The notes: generated from the letters alone by a model not told the origin. Numbered from the stretch's first letter, positions 8,472 through 17,055 are shown. The stretch is DNA of 38,922 nt from Actinomycetes bacterium (GCA_025355305.1 JANXZW010000059.1:1-38922), one strand, 5' to 3'. Program-made: numbers and translations.

Positions 8472-8693
8472 TTGGCCAAGAAAGACGGAGCAATCGAGAT
8501 TGAGGGCACCGTGGCTGAAGCACTGCCGAACGCCATGTTTAGAGTCGAACTTACAAATGGGCACAAGGTTCTTGCACACATCAGCGGCAAGATGCGACAG
8601 AACTATATTCGCATCCTTCCAGAAGATCGCGTGATTGTAGAACTGAGTCCGTACGACCTCACAAGAGGTCGAATTATCTATCGTTACAAGTAA
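8472..8693 (+). CDS. infA: Translation initiation factor IF-1, TTG start
   Basis: This 73-residue IF-1 is an OB-fold protein that occupies the ribosomal A site during initiation. The sequence is nearly canonical: [20 protein letters not shown], then [19 protein letters not shown] and [17 protein letters not shown]. The start codon is TTG at 8472. I am confident of it because the family N-terminus begins exactly here, GTAGG stands 6 nt upstream, and no ATG or GTG gives the right N-terminus. rpmJ follows after 12 bp. Confidence 0.97.
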   Translation: MAKKDGAIEIEGTVAEALPNAMFRVELTNGHKVLAHISGKMRQNYIRILPEDRVIVELSPYDLTRGRIIYRYK

Positions 8694-8705
8694 TAGGAGT
8701 AAGTC

Positions 8706-8819
8706 GTGAAAGTTAAGCCAAGCGTGAAGAAGATATGCGACAAGTGCAAGGTCATCCGTCGTAATGGTCGCGTCATGGTTATTTGCGACAACCTTCGTCA
8801 CAAGCAACGTCAAGGATAA
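8706..8819 (+). CDS. rpmJ: 50S ribosomal protein L36 (zinc-binding form)
   Basis: This gene of only 37 codons begins with GTG at 8706 and ends at TAA 8817-8819. The product starts [21 protein letters not shown] and ends with [12 protein letters not shown]. The zinc ligands are the CxxC in ICDKCK, a later Cys and a His (C-x4-H), marking the C+ form. L36 is the smallest large-subunit protein and always sits between infA and rpsM in this operon. TAGGAG just upstream (8694-8699) provides the ribosome binding site. Confidence 0.97.
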   Translation: MKVKPSVKKICDKCKVIRRNGRVMVICDNLRHKQRQG

Positions 8820-8950
8820 ATAAAAAACCAAATACGCGTGATGCGACTGAAGTGAAAGCTTCAGACCCTCGGACTGGTAGGCCGAGGCTCAGTTACCCAA
8901 CTGGGGTGCATTGCGAAGGACCTTCCAGATAAACGAAAAGGGTAAGTGAT
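8820..8950 (+). promoter_or_regulatory. Structured rpsM leader with three tandem hairpins
   Basis: The 131-nt gap between rpmJ and rpsM can form three stem-loops placed end to end, separated by 2 nt each. They are CTGAAG/CTTCAG (8847-8852 with 8859-8864, 6-nt loop), CCTCGG/CCGAGG (8867-8872 with 8882-8887, 9-nt loop) and CAGTT/AACTG (8890-8894 with 8899-8903, 4-nt loop). No T tract follows, so these are not intrinsic terminators. The rpsM Shine-Dalgarno sequence AAAAGGG lies at 8936-8942. The position fits an autoregulatory leader of the alpha operon, whose repressor in E. coli is S4. This is inference. Confidence 0.55.
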
Positions 8951-9328
8951 ATGGCACGTCTAGTTGGTGTCGATCTTCCGCGTGAAAAGCGCGTTGAGAT
9001 TGCACTCACATACATCTTCGGGATTGGATTAACTCGCGCGCATGCGACACTCGCTGCGACCGGCATTAACCCAGATACCCGCGTCAAGGATCTACAAGAG
9101 CCAGAATTGGCAAAGCTTCGTGAATTTATCGAAGCCAATTACAAAATCGAAGGTGACCTGCGCCGTGAAGTTGCGGGCGATATTCGTCGCAAGGTAGAAA
9201 TTCAGAGCTATCAAGGTATTCGCCACCGCAAGGGTCTTCCTGTTCGTGGTCAACGCACACATACAAATGCGCGTACACGTAAGGGCCCTCGTAAGGCAAT
9301 CGCTGGTAAGAAGAAGGAGACCAAGTAA
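8951..9328 (+). CDS. rpsM: 30S ribosomal protein S13
   Basis: This 125-residue S13 of the small-subunit head contacts the P-site tRNA and 50S bridge elements. It starts [21 protein letters not shown]-like, contains the IFGIGLTRA helix-hairpin motif and [42 protein letters not shown]. The C-terminal tail is lysine rich (KKKETK). An AAAAGGG Shine-Dalgarno sequence precedes the ATG at a good distance, downstream of three hairpins. Its TAA overlaps the rpsK ATG by one base. Confidence 0.98.
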   Translation: MARLVGVDLPREKRVEIALTYIFGIGLTRAHATLAATGINPDTRVKDLQEPELAKLREFIEANYKIEGDLRREVAGDIRRKVEIQSYQGIRHRKGLPVRGQRTHTNARTRKGPRKAIAGKKKETK

Positions 9329-9756
9329 TGGCCGCCGCTAAGACAAAGACAGCCGCCAAAGGTGCTGCCACTAAGGGCAAAGTCAAACTTCGCAAGAAGG
9401 AAAAGAAGAACATTGCGCTTGGCCAAGCTCATATCAAGAGCACCTTCAATAACACCATCATCTCTATTACAGATCCCTCCGGTGCTGTTATCTCTTGGTC
9501 ATCAGCTGGCCAGGTTGGCTTCAAGGGCTCACGTAAGTCAACTCCTTACGCAGCACAGATGGCTGCTGAGGCGGCCGCTCGCCGCGCGCAGGAGCATGGC
9601 CTGAAGAAGGTTGATGTATTCGTCAAGGGGCCAGGATCTGGTCGCGAGACAGCAATTCGTTCGTTACAAGCCGCTGGACTTGAAGTAGGAGCCATCTCAG
9701 ATGTCACTCCTGCTCCTCATAACGGTTGCCGTCCACCAAAGCCACGTCGAGTTTAA
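9328..9756 (+). CDS. rpsK: 30S ribosomal protein S11
   Basis: This 142-residue S11 lies on the platform of the small subunit and helps shape the E-site/Shine-Dalgarno channel. A lysine/alanine-rich N-terminal extension of about 28 residues precedes the core, which begins [19 protein letters not shown]. Conserved core stretches are [42 protein letters not shown] and the C-terminus [16 protein letters not shown]. It overlaps rpsM by one base, and rpsD follows 16 bp later behind AAGGAAGG. Confidence 0.98.
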   Translation: MAAAKTKTAAKGAATKGKVKLRKKEKKNIALGQAHIKSTFNNTIISITDPSGAVISWSSAGQVGFKGSRKSTPYAAQMAAEAAARRAQEHGLKKVDVFVKGPGSGRETAIRSLQAAGLEVGAISDVTPAPHNGCRPPKPRRV

Positions 9757-9772
9757 GGAAGGAAGAGAATAA

Positions 9773-10399
9773 ATGGCTCGTTATACCGGAGCAGATTGCA
9801 AGCGCTGCCGTCGCGAAAAAGTGAAGCTCTTTCTAAAGGGCTCTAAGTGCGATGGTCCAAAGTGTCCCATTGAGTCTCGTCCATACCCACCAGGGCAACA
9901 TGGTCGTGGCCGTGCCAAGGAATCTGAATACCTTGGTCAGCTTCGTGAGAAGCAAAAGTGTGCGCGTATGTACGGCGTACTTGAGAAGCAATTCCGTGGT
10001 TACTACGAAGAGGCTAACCGCCTTCAGGGTAAGACCGGTGAAAACCTCCTCATCATCTTGGAAACCCGTCTCGACAACGTCGTATTCCGTGCTGGCTTTG
10101 CCAAGAGTCGCGATATGTCCCGTCAACTCGTTCGTCATGGACATTTCTTGGTCAACGGCAAGAAGGTAAATATTCCTTCCTTCCGCGTTACACCCATGGA
10201 TGTCATTGATGTCGTACCGGGTTCATTGGATACCACCCCATTCATCGTCGCAAGCGCAGAGTTGGGCGAGAAGTCAGTTCCTGCCTGGATGGAAGTTGTT
10301 GGAGCGAAGATGCGAATCTTGGTTCACGCCAACCCAACTCGTACGATCATCGACACCCAGATCCAAGAGCAACTCATTGTTGAGCTTTACAGCAAGTAA
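9773..10399 (+). CDS. rpsD: 30S ribosomal protein S4
   Basis: This 208-residue S4 is a primary 16S binder at the 5' domain and the decoding-accuracy site. It is also the autorepressor of the alpha operon in several bacteria. The N-terminus has a four-cysteine zinc-knuckle-like arrangement (DCKRCRREKVKLF, then KCDGPKCPIESRPYPPGQHG). The S4 RNA-binding domain is at about residues 95-155 (ETRLDNVVFRAGFAKSRDMSRQLVRHGHFLVNGKKVNIPS). The C-terminal tail ends IQEQLIVELYSK. An 88-nt spacer with a hairpin separates it from rpoA. Confidence 0.98.
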   Translation: MARYTGADCKRCRREKVKLFLKGSKCDGPKCPIESRPYPPGQHGRGRAKESEYLGQLREKQKCARMYGVLEKQFRGYYEEANRLQGKTGENLLIILETRLDNVVFRAGFAKSRDMSRQLVRHGHFLVNGKKVNIPSFRVTPMDVIDVVPGSLDTTPFIVASAELGEKSVPAWMEVVGAKMRILVHANPTRTIIDTQIQEQLIVELYSK

Positions 10400-10445
10400 T
10401 CAATACTCGCTCAAAAGTACTTTCAGTTCAGTAGTTCAAATTGCA

Positions 10446-10467
10446 GGAGATCAAATAGTGGATCTCC
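10446..10467 (+). promoter_or_regulatory. Hairpin in the rpsD-rpoA spacer
   Basis: GGAGATC (10446-10452) and GATCTCC (10461-10467) form a perfect 7-bp stem with an 8-nt loop. It ends 9 nt before the strong rpoA Shine-Dalgarno sequence GGAGG (10477-10481), which itself is 6 nt before the GTG start. The left arm includes GGAG, so the stem hides a decoy Shine-Dalgarno-like site. There is no T tract. It could be a processing or stability element, or part of S4-dependent control of rpoA. The role is not known. Confidence 0.5.
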
Positions 10468-10487
10468 CCGACGTATGGAGGAATTAA

Positions 10488-11507
10488 GTGCTCATTGCAC
10501 AACGCCCTATCCTCACTGAGGTAGCCGATCCAGAGAATGCGTTCCGTTCGCGCTTCATCATCGAACCGCTGGAACCTGGCTTTGGTTATACCCTCGGTAA
10601 TTCTCTACGCCGTACCCTCTTGTCTTCGATCCCTGGTGCAGCAGTTACCAGTGTTCGTGTCAACGGTGCCTTACATGAGTTCACGACCCTTGAAGGTGTG
10701 AAGGAAGATCTCACTGAGATCATCTTGAACATCAAGAACTTGGTTCTCTCTTCGGATAATGATGAGCCATCACTGCTTTACATTCGCAAGAATGGGACAG
10801 GTGTGGTGACTGGTGCCGATATCGCAACCCCATCAGGCGTTACGGTTCATAACCCAGATCTCCATATCGCTACCCTTAATTCGAAGGCTAAGTTTGAAGT
10901 TGAACTCACCGTTGAGCGTGGTCGCGGATACGTGACGGCAGTAGCCAATAAGGCTGCGGGTGGAGAGATCGGCCGTATTCCAGTTGACTCCATTTACTCA
11001 CCTGTATTGCGTGTGACCTATAAGGTCGAGGCAACTCGTGTAGAACAACGTACAGACTTTGACCGTTTGATCGTCGATGTTGAGACCAAGCCATCTATGA
11101 ATCCAGGAGATGCCATGGCATCTGCGGGAAGGACATTGGTTGAGCTATTCGGTCTTGCTCGTGAACTGAATGTCAACGCTGAAGGTATCGAAATGGGACC
11201 TTCTGTCCAAGATGCCGCGCTCGCTGCCGATCTAGCTCTTCCAATTGAGGATCTCGATCTCACCGTGCGCTCATATAACTGCCTCAAGCGCGAAGGTATT
11301 CATACCGTCGGTGAGCTTGTTGGTCGTTCAGAGGCAGATCTCCTCGATATCCGTAACTTTGGTTCGAAGTCGATCGATGAGGTGAAGGCAAAGCTTCACA
11401 GCATGGGTCTACAACTGAAGGACAGCCCAATCGGATTTGATCCAACACAACACCACAACTATGGAACTGAAGTCGACGAAGAGCTCGTCGAGTCAGAGCA
11501 GCTCTAG
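10488..11507 (+). CDS. rpoA: DNA-directed RNA polymerase subunit alpha
   Basis: This gene encodes the 339-residue alpha subunit. The N-terminal dimerisation domain has [35 protein letters not shown] near residues 24-58 and [29 protein letters not shown]. The C-terminal helix-hairpin-helix domain, which contacts UP elements and activators, has [19 protein letters not shown] and [20 protein letters not shown] (about residues 258-305). The start is GTG with a strong GGAGG 6 nt upstream. rplQ follows after 9 bp, the usual end of the alpha operon. Confidence 0.98.
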   Translation: MLIAQRPILTEVADPENAFRSRFIIEPLEPGFGYTLGNSLRRTLLSSIPGAAVTSVRVNGALHEFTTLEGVKEDLTEIILNIKNLVLSSDNDEPSLLYIRKNGTGVVTGADIATPSGVTVHNPDLHIATLNSKAKFEVELTVERGRGYVTAVANKAAGGEIGRIPVDSIYSPVLRVTYKVEATRVEQRTDFDRLIVDVETKPSMNPGDAMASAGRTLVELFGLARELNVNAEGIEMGPSVQDAALAADLALPIEDLDLTVRSYNCLKREGIHTVGELVGRSEADLLDIRNFGSKSIDEVKAKLHSMGLQLKDSPIGFDPTQHHNYGTEVDEELVESEQL

Positions 11508-11516
11508 GAGAACGCC

Positions 11517-11873
11517 ATGCCAACACCAAGTAGAGGACCTCGTCTCGGAAGCGGTCCAGCACACGAAAGACTGTTGCTAGGCACACTCGCAGAGCAACTC
11601 TTCGAACACGGCAAGATCAAGACCACTGAGGCAAAGGCGAAGCGCCTGCGTCCATTGGCCGAAAAGTTGATCACCGCCGCTATCGAGGGTGATTTAGCCG
11701 CGCGTCGTCGTGTCATGGAGACAATCCAGAACAAGAGCGTTGTACACACTCTCTTTACTGAGATTGCACCTCGTTTCGCTACCCGCCCCGGTGGTTACAC
11801 CCGTATTACAAAGGTTGGCCCACGAAACGGTGACAATGCCCCGATGGCGGTTATCGAACTCGTTAACGACTAA
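11517..11873 (+). CDS. rplQ: 50S ribosomal protein L17
   Basis: This 118-residue L17 surrounds the peptide exit tunnel. It begins [28 protein letters not shown], contains the family signature [23 protein letters not shown], and ends with [25 protein letters not shown]. The length equals the short bacterial form, without the long Ala-rich tail that many streptomycetes carry. TAGGAG upstream is the ribosome binding site. It is the last gene of the alpha operon, and a strong hairpin follows 32 nt after its stop. Confidence 0.98.
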   Translation: MPTPSRGPRLGSGPAHERLLLGTLAEQLFEHGKIKTTEAKAKRLRPLAEKLITAAIEGDLAARRRVMETIQNKSVVHTLFTEIAPRFATRPGGYTRITKVGPRNGDNAPMAVIELVND

Positions 11874-11898
11874 TCATTTGTAAATCCTAAGAAAGTTC

Positions 11899-12765
11899 AT
11901 GATCGAACCCGCTCTCAATCCTGAGAGCGGGTTTCGTCGATTGCGGATAGACCTCGCCTACGACGGAACTAACTACGCCGGGTGGGCCAAGCAACCCGAT
12001 CAACCCACCCTTCAGGGTGCGGTTGAAGATGTTTTACGCCGCTTGGTCAGAACAACTGTTAGCACTGTCGTTGCAGGCCGAACAGATGCTGGAGTCCATG
12101 CCACAGGGCAGGTGTTGCATGTGGACCTTCCGGGGCAGCTGGAAGGTTCGCGCTATCGTCCAGCGGAGGATCTCTGGGACTTCGACCACTTAAAATACCG
12201 CTTGAATCAGATGCTCGAGGAAGATATCCGCATTACCTCTGTGAGTTCTGCTCCGCTCAATTTTGATGCGCGCTTCACCGCCAGCGCTCGGCGCTATCGC
12301 TACAAATTGCTTGACGGCAATCGTGAGTTGGCTCCGCTCAAGCGCTTTGATGTCGCCACCTGGTTTCGCCCCCTAGATGTCGATCGTATGAATGTAGCAA
12401 GCGCCCCGCTGCTAGGGAAACACGATTTTTTTACCTTCTGTCGCTTTCGCCAGGGAGGAACCACGCTTCGCACCCTGCTGGAATTCAACTGGAGTCGAGA
12501 TTCCGATGGATATGTGATTTGTGATGTCGCGGCAGACGGATTTGGCTGGAATATGGTCCGGAATTTGGTGGGGGCTGCGGTCTGCGTTGGAGAGGGGCGC
12601 TTTGAAGCAGGTTGGATGCTGGAGATTCTCCAGCAAACGACCCGCGTCTCAGACTCCTATGTCTTTCCCGCGCGCGGTCTCACCCTGGTCCACGTGGAGT
12701 ATCCAGACGCTGCGGCGCTAGCCGAGATAACGCTGGCAGAGTTCACTTCAGAACCCTCATTTTGA
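11899..12765 (+). CDS. truA: tRNA pseudouridine(38-40) synthase TruA
   Basis: TruA makes pseudouridine at positions 38-40 of the tRNA anticodon stem. The catalytic Asp is Asp63 in AGRTDAGVHATGQV. Other family marks are RIDLAYDGTNYAGWAKQP near the N-terminus, FDARFTASARRYRYKLLDG in the middle and FGWNMVRNLVGAAVCVGEGR near the C-terminus. The length of 288 residues assumes ATG 11899. The first 14 codons form a perfect hairpin and match nothing in the family. TTG 11941 would start exactly at the conserved LRIDLAYDG and give about 274 residues. Neither start has a strong Shine-Dalgarno sequence. The position after rplQ is the usual one. Confidence 0.93.
   Translation: MIEPALNPESGFRRLRIDLAYDGTNYAGWAKQPDQPTLQGAVEDVLRRLVRTTVSTVVAGRTDAGVHATGQVLHVDLPGQLEGSRYRPAEDLWDFDHLKYRLNQMLEEDIRITSVSSAPLNFDARFTASARRYRYKLLDGNRELAPLKRFDVATWFRPLDVDRMNVASAPLLGKHDFFTFCRFRQGGTTLRTLLEFNWSRDSDGYVICDVAADGFGWNMVRNLVGAAVCVGEGRFEAGWMLEILQQTTRVSDSYVFPARGLTLVHVEYPDAAALAEITLAEFTSEPSF
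11906..11933 (+). terminator. Strong hairpin after rplQ, overlapping the truA N-terminal codons
   Basis: AACCCGCTCTCA (11906-11917) and TGAGAGCGGGTT (11922-11933) pair perfectly over 12 bp around the 4-nt loop ATCC. Only three T residues follow, so it is a terminator-like hairpin with a weak U tract. It stands 32 nt after rplQ, where the alpha operon should end, but lies inside the reading frame of truA if ATG 11899 is the start. A TTG at 11941, just past the hairpin, would be a start outside it. Confidence 0.65.
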
Positions 12766-12890
12766 CCCCACAGCCCTCGAGAAGGTAACCTGCTCCTCTG
12801 CCTGTGTGCTTACTTGAGCTCTTGGCTGATTTCCAAAAGTTAATGAGCATCACAGCTTCGCTTAACCAAGAGTAGAAAGAGAGAGACCTC
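12766..12890 (+). promoter_or_regulatory. rplM leader with long-range stem
   Basis: The 125-nt region before rplM contains CTCTTGG (12819-12825), which is perfectly complementary to CCAAGAG (12866-12872). It would close a 40-nt loop that itself contains weaker pairings such as TTAA with TTAA. The Shine-Dalgarno-like GAGAGAG sits about 14 nt downstream of the stem, just before the GTG start at 12891. Leaders that bind L13 are known in other bacteria, but I cannot match this one to a described family. Promoter hexamers are not clear. Confidence 0.45.
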
Positions 12891-13346
12891 GTGCGCACAT
12901 TTACACCGAAAGCTGGTGACGTCACCCGCAAGTGGCATGTCATCGACGCTGAAGGAGTTGTCCTTGGTCGCCTCGCTAGCCACGCAGCCGTCCTTCTTCG
13001 CGGTAAGCACAAGACCACCTTCGCACCTCACATTGACATGGGCGACTTTGTTATTGTGATAAATGCCGAGAGGGTAGTACTTACTGGACAGAAGGCTGGC
13101 AAGAAGTTTGCTCATCATCACTCCGGTTATCCAGGTGGAATGACCTCCATCGTCTACGCAGACTTGATCAATCAAGATCCAACTCGCGTCATCGAAAAGG
13201 CGATCCTTGGCATGATTCCGAAGAACAAGTTAGGCCGCTCTGTCGGTACAAAATTGAAGGTTTACGCCGGCCCAGAACATCCACATGCCGCACAGAACCC
13301 ATCAAAATATGTATTTACTCAAGTGTCACAAATCGTGAAGAAGTAG
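12891..13346 (+). CDS. rplM: 50S ribosomal protein L13
   Basis: This 151-residue L13 is an early-assembly protein of the large subunit. It starts with GTG ([20 protein letters not shown]), contains [24 protein letters not shown], then the characteristic [13 protein letters not shown] and [17 protein letters not shown], and ends [13 protein letters not shown]. The length suits the family. The long AG-rich sequence before the GTG supplies the ribosome binding site. It forms the usual two-gene operon with rpsI, 12 bp downstream. Confidence 0.98.
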   Translation: MRTFTPKAGDVTRKWHVIDAEGVVLGRLASHAAVLLRGKHKTTFAPHIDMGDFVIVINAERVVLTGQKAGKKFAHHHSGYPGGMTSIVYADLINQDPTRVIEKAILGMIPKNKLGRSVGTKLKVYAGPEHPHAAQNPSKYVFTQVSQIVKK

Positions 13347-13358
13347 GGGATAGTAGAC

Positions 13359-13844
13359 ATGTCAGATTTCGATCCAGCCCTTGATGTAGAAGAAGAAGTT
13401 CTAACTTCCTACAGCTCATCCACACCAGCTGCTTCAACCAATCGTCCAGCAATCAAGGCCCCAGGGGGCGGCACCGGTCGTCGCAAAGAGGCCGTGGCTC
13501 GCGTGCGTCTCACGCCTGGTTCTGGAAAGTGGATTGTAAATGGCAAGGCACTTGATGTGTACTTCCCAAACAAAGTTCACCAACAACTCGTCTCTGAGCC
13601 TTTCCGCACAGTAGGTGCCGAGAATCAGTACGACGTAATCGCGCGCATCAACGGTGGTGGAACATCTGGTCAGGCTGGCGCTCTTCGCCTCGGCGTTGCT
13701 CGTGCACTCAACGAGATTGATCGCGATGCAAACCGCCCGGCGCTCAAGAAGGCTGGCTTCCTCACCCGTGACCCACGTGTTATCGAACGTAAGAAGTACG
13801 GTCTAAAGAAGGCGCGTAAGCGTTCTCAATACAGCAAGCGTTAA
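13359..13844 (+). CDS. rpsI: 30S ribosomal protein S9
   Basis: This 161-residue S9 has a basic C-terminal tail that reaches the P-site tRNA. The first 36 residues are an acidic and Ser/Thr/Ala-rich extension ([14 protein letters not shown] at the start), a feature of actinobacterial S9. The core follows: [46 protein letters not shown], then [28 protein letters not shown]. The terminal SKR is the universally conserved tail. It lies 12 bp after rplM, and glmM begins 26 bp later with no visible terminator between them. Confidence 0.98.
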   Translation: MSDFDPALDVEEEVLTSYSSSTPAASTNRPAIKAPGGGTGRRKEAVARVRLTPGSGKWIVNGKALDVYFPNKVHQQLVSEPFRTVGAENQYDVIARINGGGTSGQAGALRLGVARALNEIDRDANRPALKKAGFLTRDPRVIERKKYGLKKARKRSQYSKR

Positions 13845-13870
13845 TTCTTTTTACGCGATTGCTTCGTTAA

Positions 13871-15211
13871 ATGGCGCTCTTTGGCACCGATGGTGTTCGA
13901 GGTTTAGCTAACGGTTTTCTCACCGCAGAACTTGCCGTTGATCTCTCTATCGCTGCTGCACATATCCTTGGAGAACTCGGGGCCTTTGCCGGTCACCGCC
14001 CCAAAGCAATTGTCGGACAAGATTCGCGCGCCTCGGGAGATTTCCTGGAAGCCGCGGTGGTGGCAGGTCTTGCGAGCGCGGGCGTAGATGTTTATCGCGT
14101 AGGGGTCTTGCCGACGCCAGCGATTGCCCATCTAGTCGCTGAAAGTGGCGCCGATCTCGGCGTAATGATTAGTGCTTCGCATAATCCCATGCCAGATAAT
14201 GGAATTAAATTCTTCGCTAAAGGCGGGGGAAAGTTAGATGATGCTTTGGAATCTGCAATTGAAAATCGCATGGGTGAAGCGTGGGAGCGACCCACAGGCA
14301 GAAGTGTAGGTCGAGTTATAAATGACGATTCTGCTTCTGAGCGTTACATCTTTCATCTCTTAAATTCTCTTACCCTCAACCTCTCTGGAATAAAAGTGGT
14401 CGTTGACTGCGCGAATGGCGCCTCCTCTCGGGTAGCTCCGCGAACCTATTTGCGCGCTGGTGCCGAAGTGATTGCAATCTCGCATGAGCCGACGGGTTGG
14501 AATATCAACGAAAATTGTGGCTCGACCCATCTCGAAAACTTGCGTGCGAAGGTGCTAGAAACCGGAGCCGATCTTGGTATCGCACACGACGGGGATGCTG
14601 ATCGCTGTCTTGCGATTGATGGTAGTGGAGAGGTCATCGATGGTGATTGCATTATGGCTATCTTGGCGGCCGATTGGCAGAGCCGTGGCCTTCTCAAAAA
14701 TGAGTCGCTAGTCGCAACCGTTATGAGTAATCTCGGATTTTTCAAGGCGATGGAGTCACTCGATATAAATGTTGAGATCACCGCTGTTGGCGATCGTTAT
14801 GTGCTTGAAAAGATGCTTGCGGATGATTTTGTTTTGGGTGGAGAGCAATCTGGTCACATTATTCTGCGCCACTATGCAAACACAGGTGATGGACTTTTGA
14901 CAGCGTTACATCTGATGCAGGCAGTCAAGTCGAGTGGCCGCTCACTGGCGGAACTTAGTTCGATTATGGAGCGCTACCCGCAGGAGCTGATCAACGTAAA
15001 GGATGTGGCTAAGGAGCGACTTGCAACATCGCTTAAATTGCAGAGCGGAATTCATCAAGCGCAAGAAAAATTAGGTACAAGCGGTCGCATCTTGGTCCGT
15101 GCGTCAGGCACCGAGAGCCTCGTGCGCGTGATGGTTGAGGCCCAGAGCGCAGTTCACGCCCATGAGATAGCCGAGGAAATAGCCACGCTAGTAAGATTAG
15201 AACTCTCGTAA
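13871..15211 (+). CDS. glmM: Phosphoglucosamine mutase
   Basis: GlmM interconverts glucosamine-6-phosphate and glucosamine-1-phosphate, the step after GlmS on the way to UDP-GlcNAc. The 446-residue protein shows the four phosphohexomutase motifs. These are the catalytic phosphoserine Ser103 in ISASHNPMPDNGIKFF, the metal loop DGDADR at residues 240-245, the sugar-binding GGEQSGHII, and the phosphate-binding RASGTESLVRVMVEA near the C-terminus. It begins MALFGTDGVRGLAN, as the family does. No good Shine-Dalgarno sequence precedes the ATG. It probably shares the rplM-rpsI transcript. glmS follows 23 bp later. Confidence 0.97.
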   Translation: MALFGTDGVRGLANGFLTAELAVDLSIAAAHILGELGAFAGHRPKAIVGQDSRASGDFLEAAVVAGLASAGVDVYRVGVLPTPAIAHLVAESGADLGVMISASHNPMPDNGIKFFAKGGGKLDDALESAIENRMGEAWERPTGRSVGRVINDDSASERYIFHLLNSLTLNLSGIKVVVDCANGASSRVAPRTYLRAGAEVIAISHEPTGWNINENCGSTHLENLRAKVLETGADLGIAHDGDADRCLAIDGSGEVIDGDCIMAILAADWQSRGLLKNESLVATVMSNLGFFKAMESLDINVEITAVGDRYVLEKMLADDFVLGGEQSGHIILRHYANTGDGLLTALHLMQAVKSSGRSLAELSSIMERYPQELINVKDVAKERLATSLKLQSGIHQAQEKLGTSGRILVRASGTESLVRVMVEAQSAVHAHEIAEEIATLVRLELS

Positions 15212-15234
15212 CGACGATTTAAGGGGTAAGAGCC

Positions 15235-17055
15235 ATGTGTGGCATTGTCGGATATACCGGTAAGGCTCTAGCGCTCTCACCAGTTCTTGAAGGGCTGCGC
15301 CGCTTGGAGTATCGCGGTTATGACTCTGCTGGTATCGCGCTCGTTATCGAGAAGAGCGGACCACTCTGGGTAGAAAAGCGCGCTGGAAAACTCTCTAATC
15401 TCGAGGCTACTCTCGGCCAATCCAACCCCGAATCTCACTCTGGTATCGGTCACACTCGCTGGGCAACTCATGGCGGTCCTACCGATCTCAATGCGCACCC
15501 CCACCTCGACGGCGAGGGAAAGTTGGCGCTTATCCATAATGGCATCATTGAAAATTACGTCGAACTCCGTACCCTATTAGAGGAGCGCGGACACGTATTT
15601 GTTTCCGAAACTGATACCGAATCGGTTGTGCATCTATTGAGTGATGCCCGCAAGAGGAATGGGGGTGATCTCGCGTCAGCGATGCGTGAGGTCTGCAGCC
15701 AGTTGCGCGGCTCCTTTACCCTGCTGGCGATTCACAGCGATGATCCCGGACGGATCGTCGGCGCGCGCCGTAATTCTCCTTTAGTAGTAGGTGTGGGCGA
15801 TGGAGAGAATTTTCTGGCTTCTGATGTTTCTGCTTTCATCGCTTACACAAAGTACGCCCTGGAGCTCGGACAAGATGAAGTCGTCGATATCACGGCCGAT
15901 TCCATAACCGTCACAGATCTAGCGGGAAAAATTTTGGAGCCTGGAAAATACGAGATCTCGTGGGATGCCTCAGCGGCGGAGCGCGGTGGCTATCCACATT
16001 TCATGCTCAAAGAGATCTATGAACAACCTAAGGCTATCGCCGACACCTTGATTGGTCGTACCGCAGGTTTGAACGATGAGATCACGGCAGGGATTGATCT
16101 TGTAGGAATTTCCAAGGTTGTCATCATCGCCTGTGGCACGGCTTACCACGCTGGTCTTGTCGGAAAATATGCGATTGAAAAATGGGCAAACGTTCCCGTC
16201 GATGTGGAGTTAGCCTCTGAATATCGCTATCGCGAACCCGCTGTTGACTCAAGCACGTTGGTTATTCCGATCTCGCAATCAGGGGAGACGATGGATACTT
16301 TGATGGCTCTGCGATACGCCAAACTACATGGCGCTCGCATCTTTGCTGTATGCAACACAAATGGCTCCACAATTCCGCGTGAATCGAATGCAGTTCTTTA
16401 TACCCATGCGGGACCTGAGATCGCAGTTGCATCGACAAAGGCCTTTGCGACTCAGCTGATCGCCATGTATCTGATCGCGCTCCACCTTGGACGAGTCCGG
16501 GGCGCAATCTCCGAAGAGTTCTATGCACAGATCGGTAGCGAAATTGCAGACCTTCCAGATAAGGTAGAACAAGTTTTAGAAACTGTAGAGCCTTTACGCG
16601 AACTCACTCGCAAATTTAAAGGCTCCAGCTCTGTGTTATTTCTGGGTCGCCATGTTGGTTATCCAACAGCTCTTGAAGGAGCTCTCAAACTCAAAGAATT
16701 GGCATACATGCATGCGGAAGGCTTTGCTGGCGGGGAGTTGAAGCATGGTCCGATTGCTCTTATTGATGATGGCACGCCAGTCATTGCGATCATGCCGCCG
16801 ATACACACTCCTTTGTACGAAAAGATGGCGAGCAATGTCCAAGAGGTAAAGGCACGTGGAGCAGTTGTTATCGCTATTGGTGATAGCGATCTACTTAGCG
16901 CTACTCACAACATTCGCATTCCGACTTCGCATGATTTCTTGCAGCCAGTTCTCGCCGTGGTTCCTTTGCAAGTTATCGCATATGAGATGGCTGTAGCTCG
17001 CGGAAATGATGTCGATCAACCTCGTAATTTGGCCAAGTCGGTCACCGTCGAATGA
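15235..17055 (+). CDS. glmS: Glutamine-fructose-6-phosphate aminotransferase (isomerizing)
   Basis: GlmS makes glucosamine-6-phosphate from fructose-6-phosphate and glutamine, the entry step to amino-sugar and peptidoglycan synthesis. The 606-residue protein begins MCGIVGYTG, with Cys2 as the glutaminase nucleophile. The N-terminal domain also has GIGHTRWATHGGPTDLNAHPH. The two SIS sugar-isomerase domains follow: IACGTAYHAG and ISQSGETMDTL in the first, then GRHVGYPTALEGALKLKELAYMHAEGFAGGELKHGP in the second. The C-terminus ends PRNLAKSVTVE, the family's active-site tail. AAGGGG lies 8 nt before the ATG. The stop overlaps the next start by 4 bp. No glmS ribozyme-like element fits the 23-bp upstream spacer. 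Confidence 0.98.
   Translation: MCGIVGYTGKALALSPVLEGLRRLEYRGYDSAGIALVIEKSGPLWVEKRAGKLSNLEATLGQSNPESHSGIGHTRWATHGGPTDLNAHPHLDGEGKLALIHNGIIENYVELRTLLEERGHVFVSETDTESVVHLLSDARKRNGGDLASAMREVCSQLRGSFTLLAIHSDDPGRIVGARRNSPLVVGVGDGENFLASDVSAFIAYTKYALELGQDEVVDITADSITVTDLAGKILEPGKYEISWDASAAERGGYPHFMLKEIYEQPKAIADTLIGRTAGLNDEITAGIDLVGISKVVIIACGTAYHAGLVGKYAIEKWANVPVDVELASEYRYREPAVDSSTLVIPISQSGETMDTLMALRYAKLHGARIFAVCNTNGSTIPRESNAVLYTHAGPEIAVASTKAFATQLIAMYLIALHLGRVRGAISEEFYAQIGSEIADLPDKVEQVLETVEPLRELTRKFKGSSSVLFLGRHVGYPTALEGALKLKELAYMHAEGFAGGELKHGPIALIDDGTPVIAIMPPIHTPLYEKMASNVQEVKARGAVVIAIGDSDLLSATHNIRIPTSHDFLQPVLAVVPLQVIAYEMAVARGNDVDQPRNLAKSVTVE

Noticed and set aside
7936-8831. Minus-strand frames of 140-195 codons across the hydrolase end, infA and rpmJ
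   Set aside because: They lie opposite confidently identified genes, lack ribosome binding sites and show no recognisable protein features.
15212-15234. A glmS ribozyme/riboswitch before glmS
   Set aside because: Only 23 nt separate glmM from glmS, far too short for the ribozyme, and none of its conserved core is visible.
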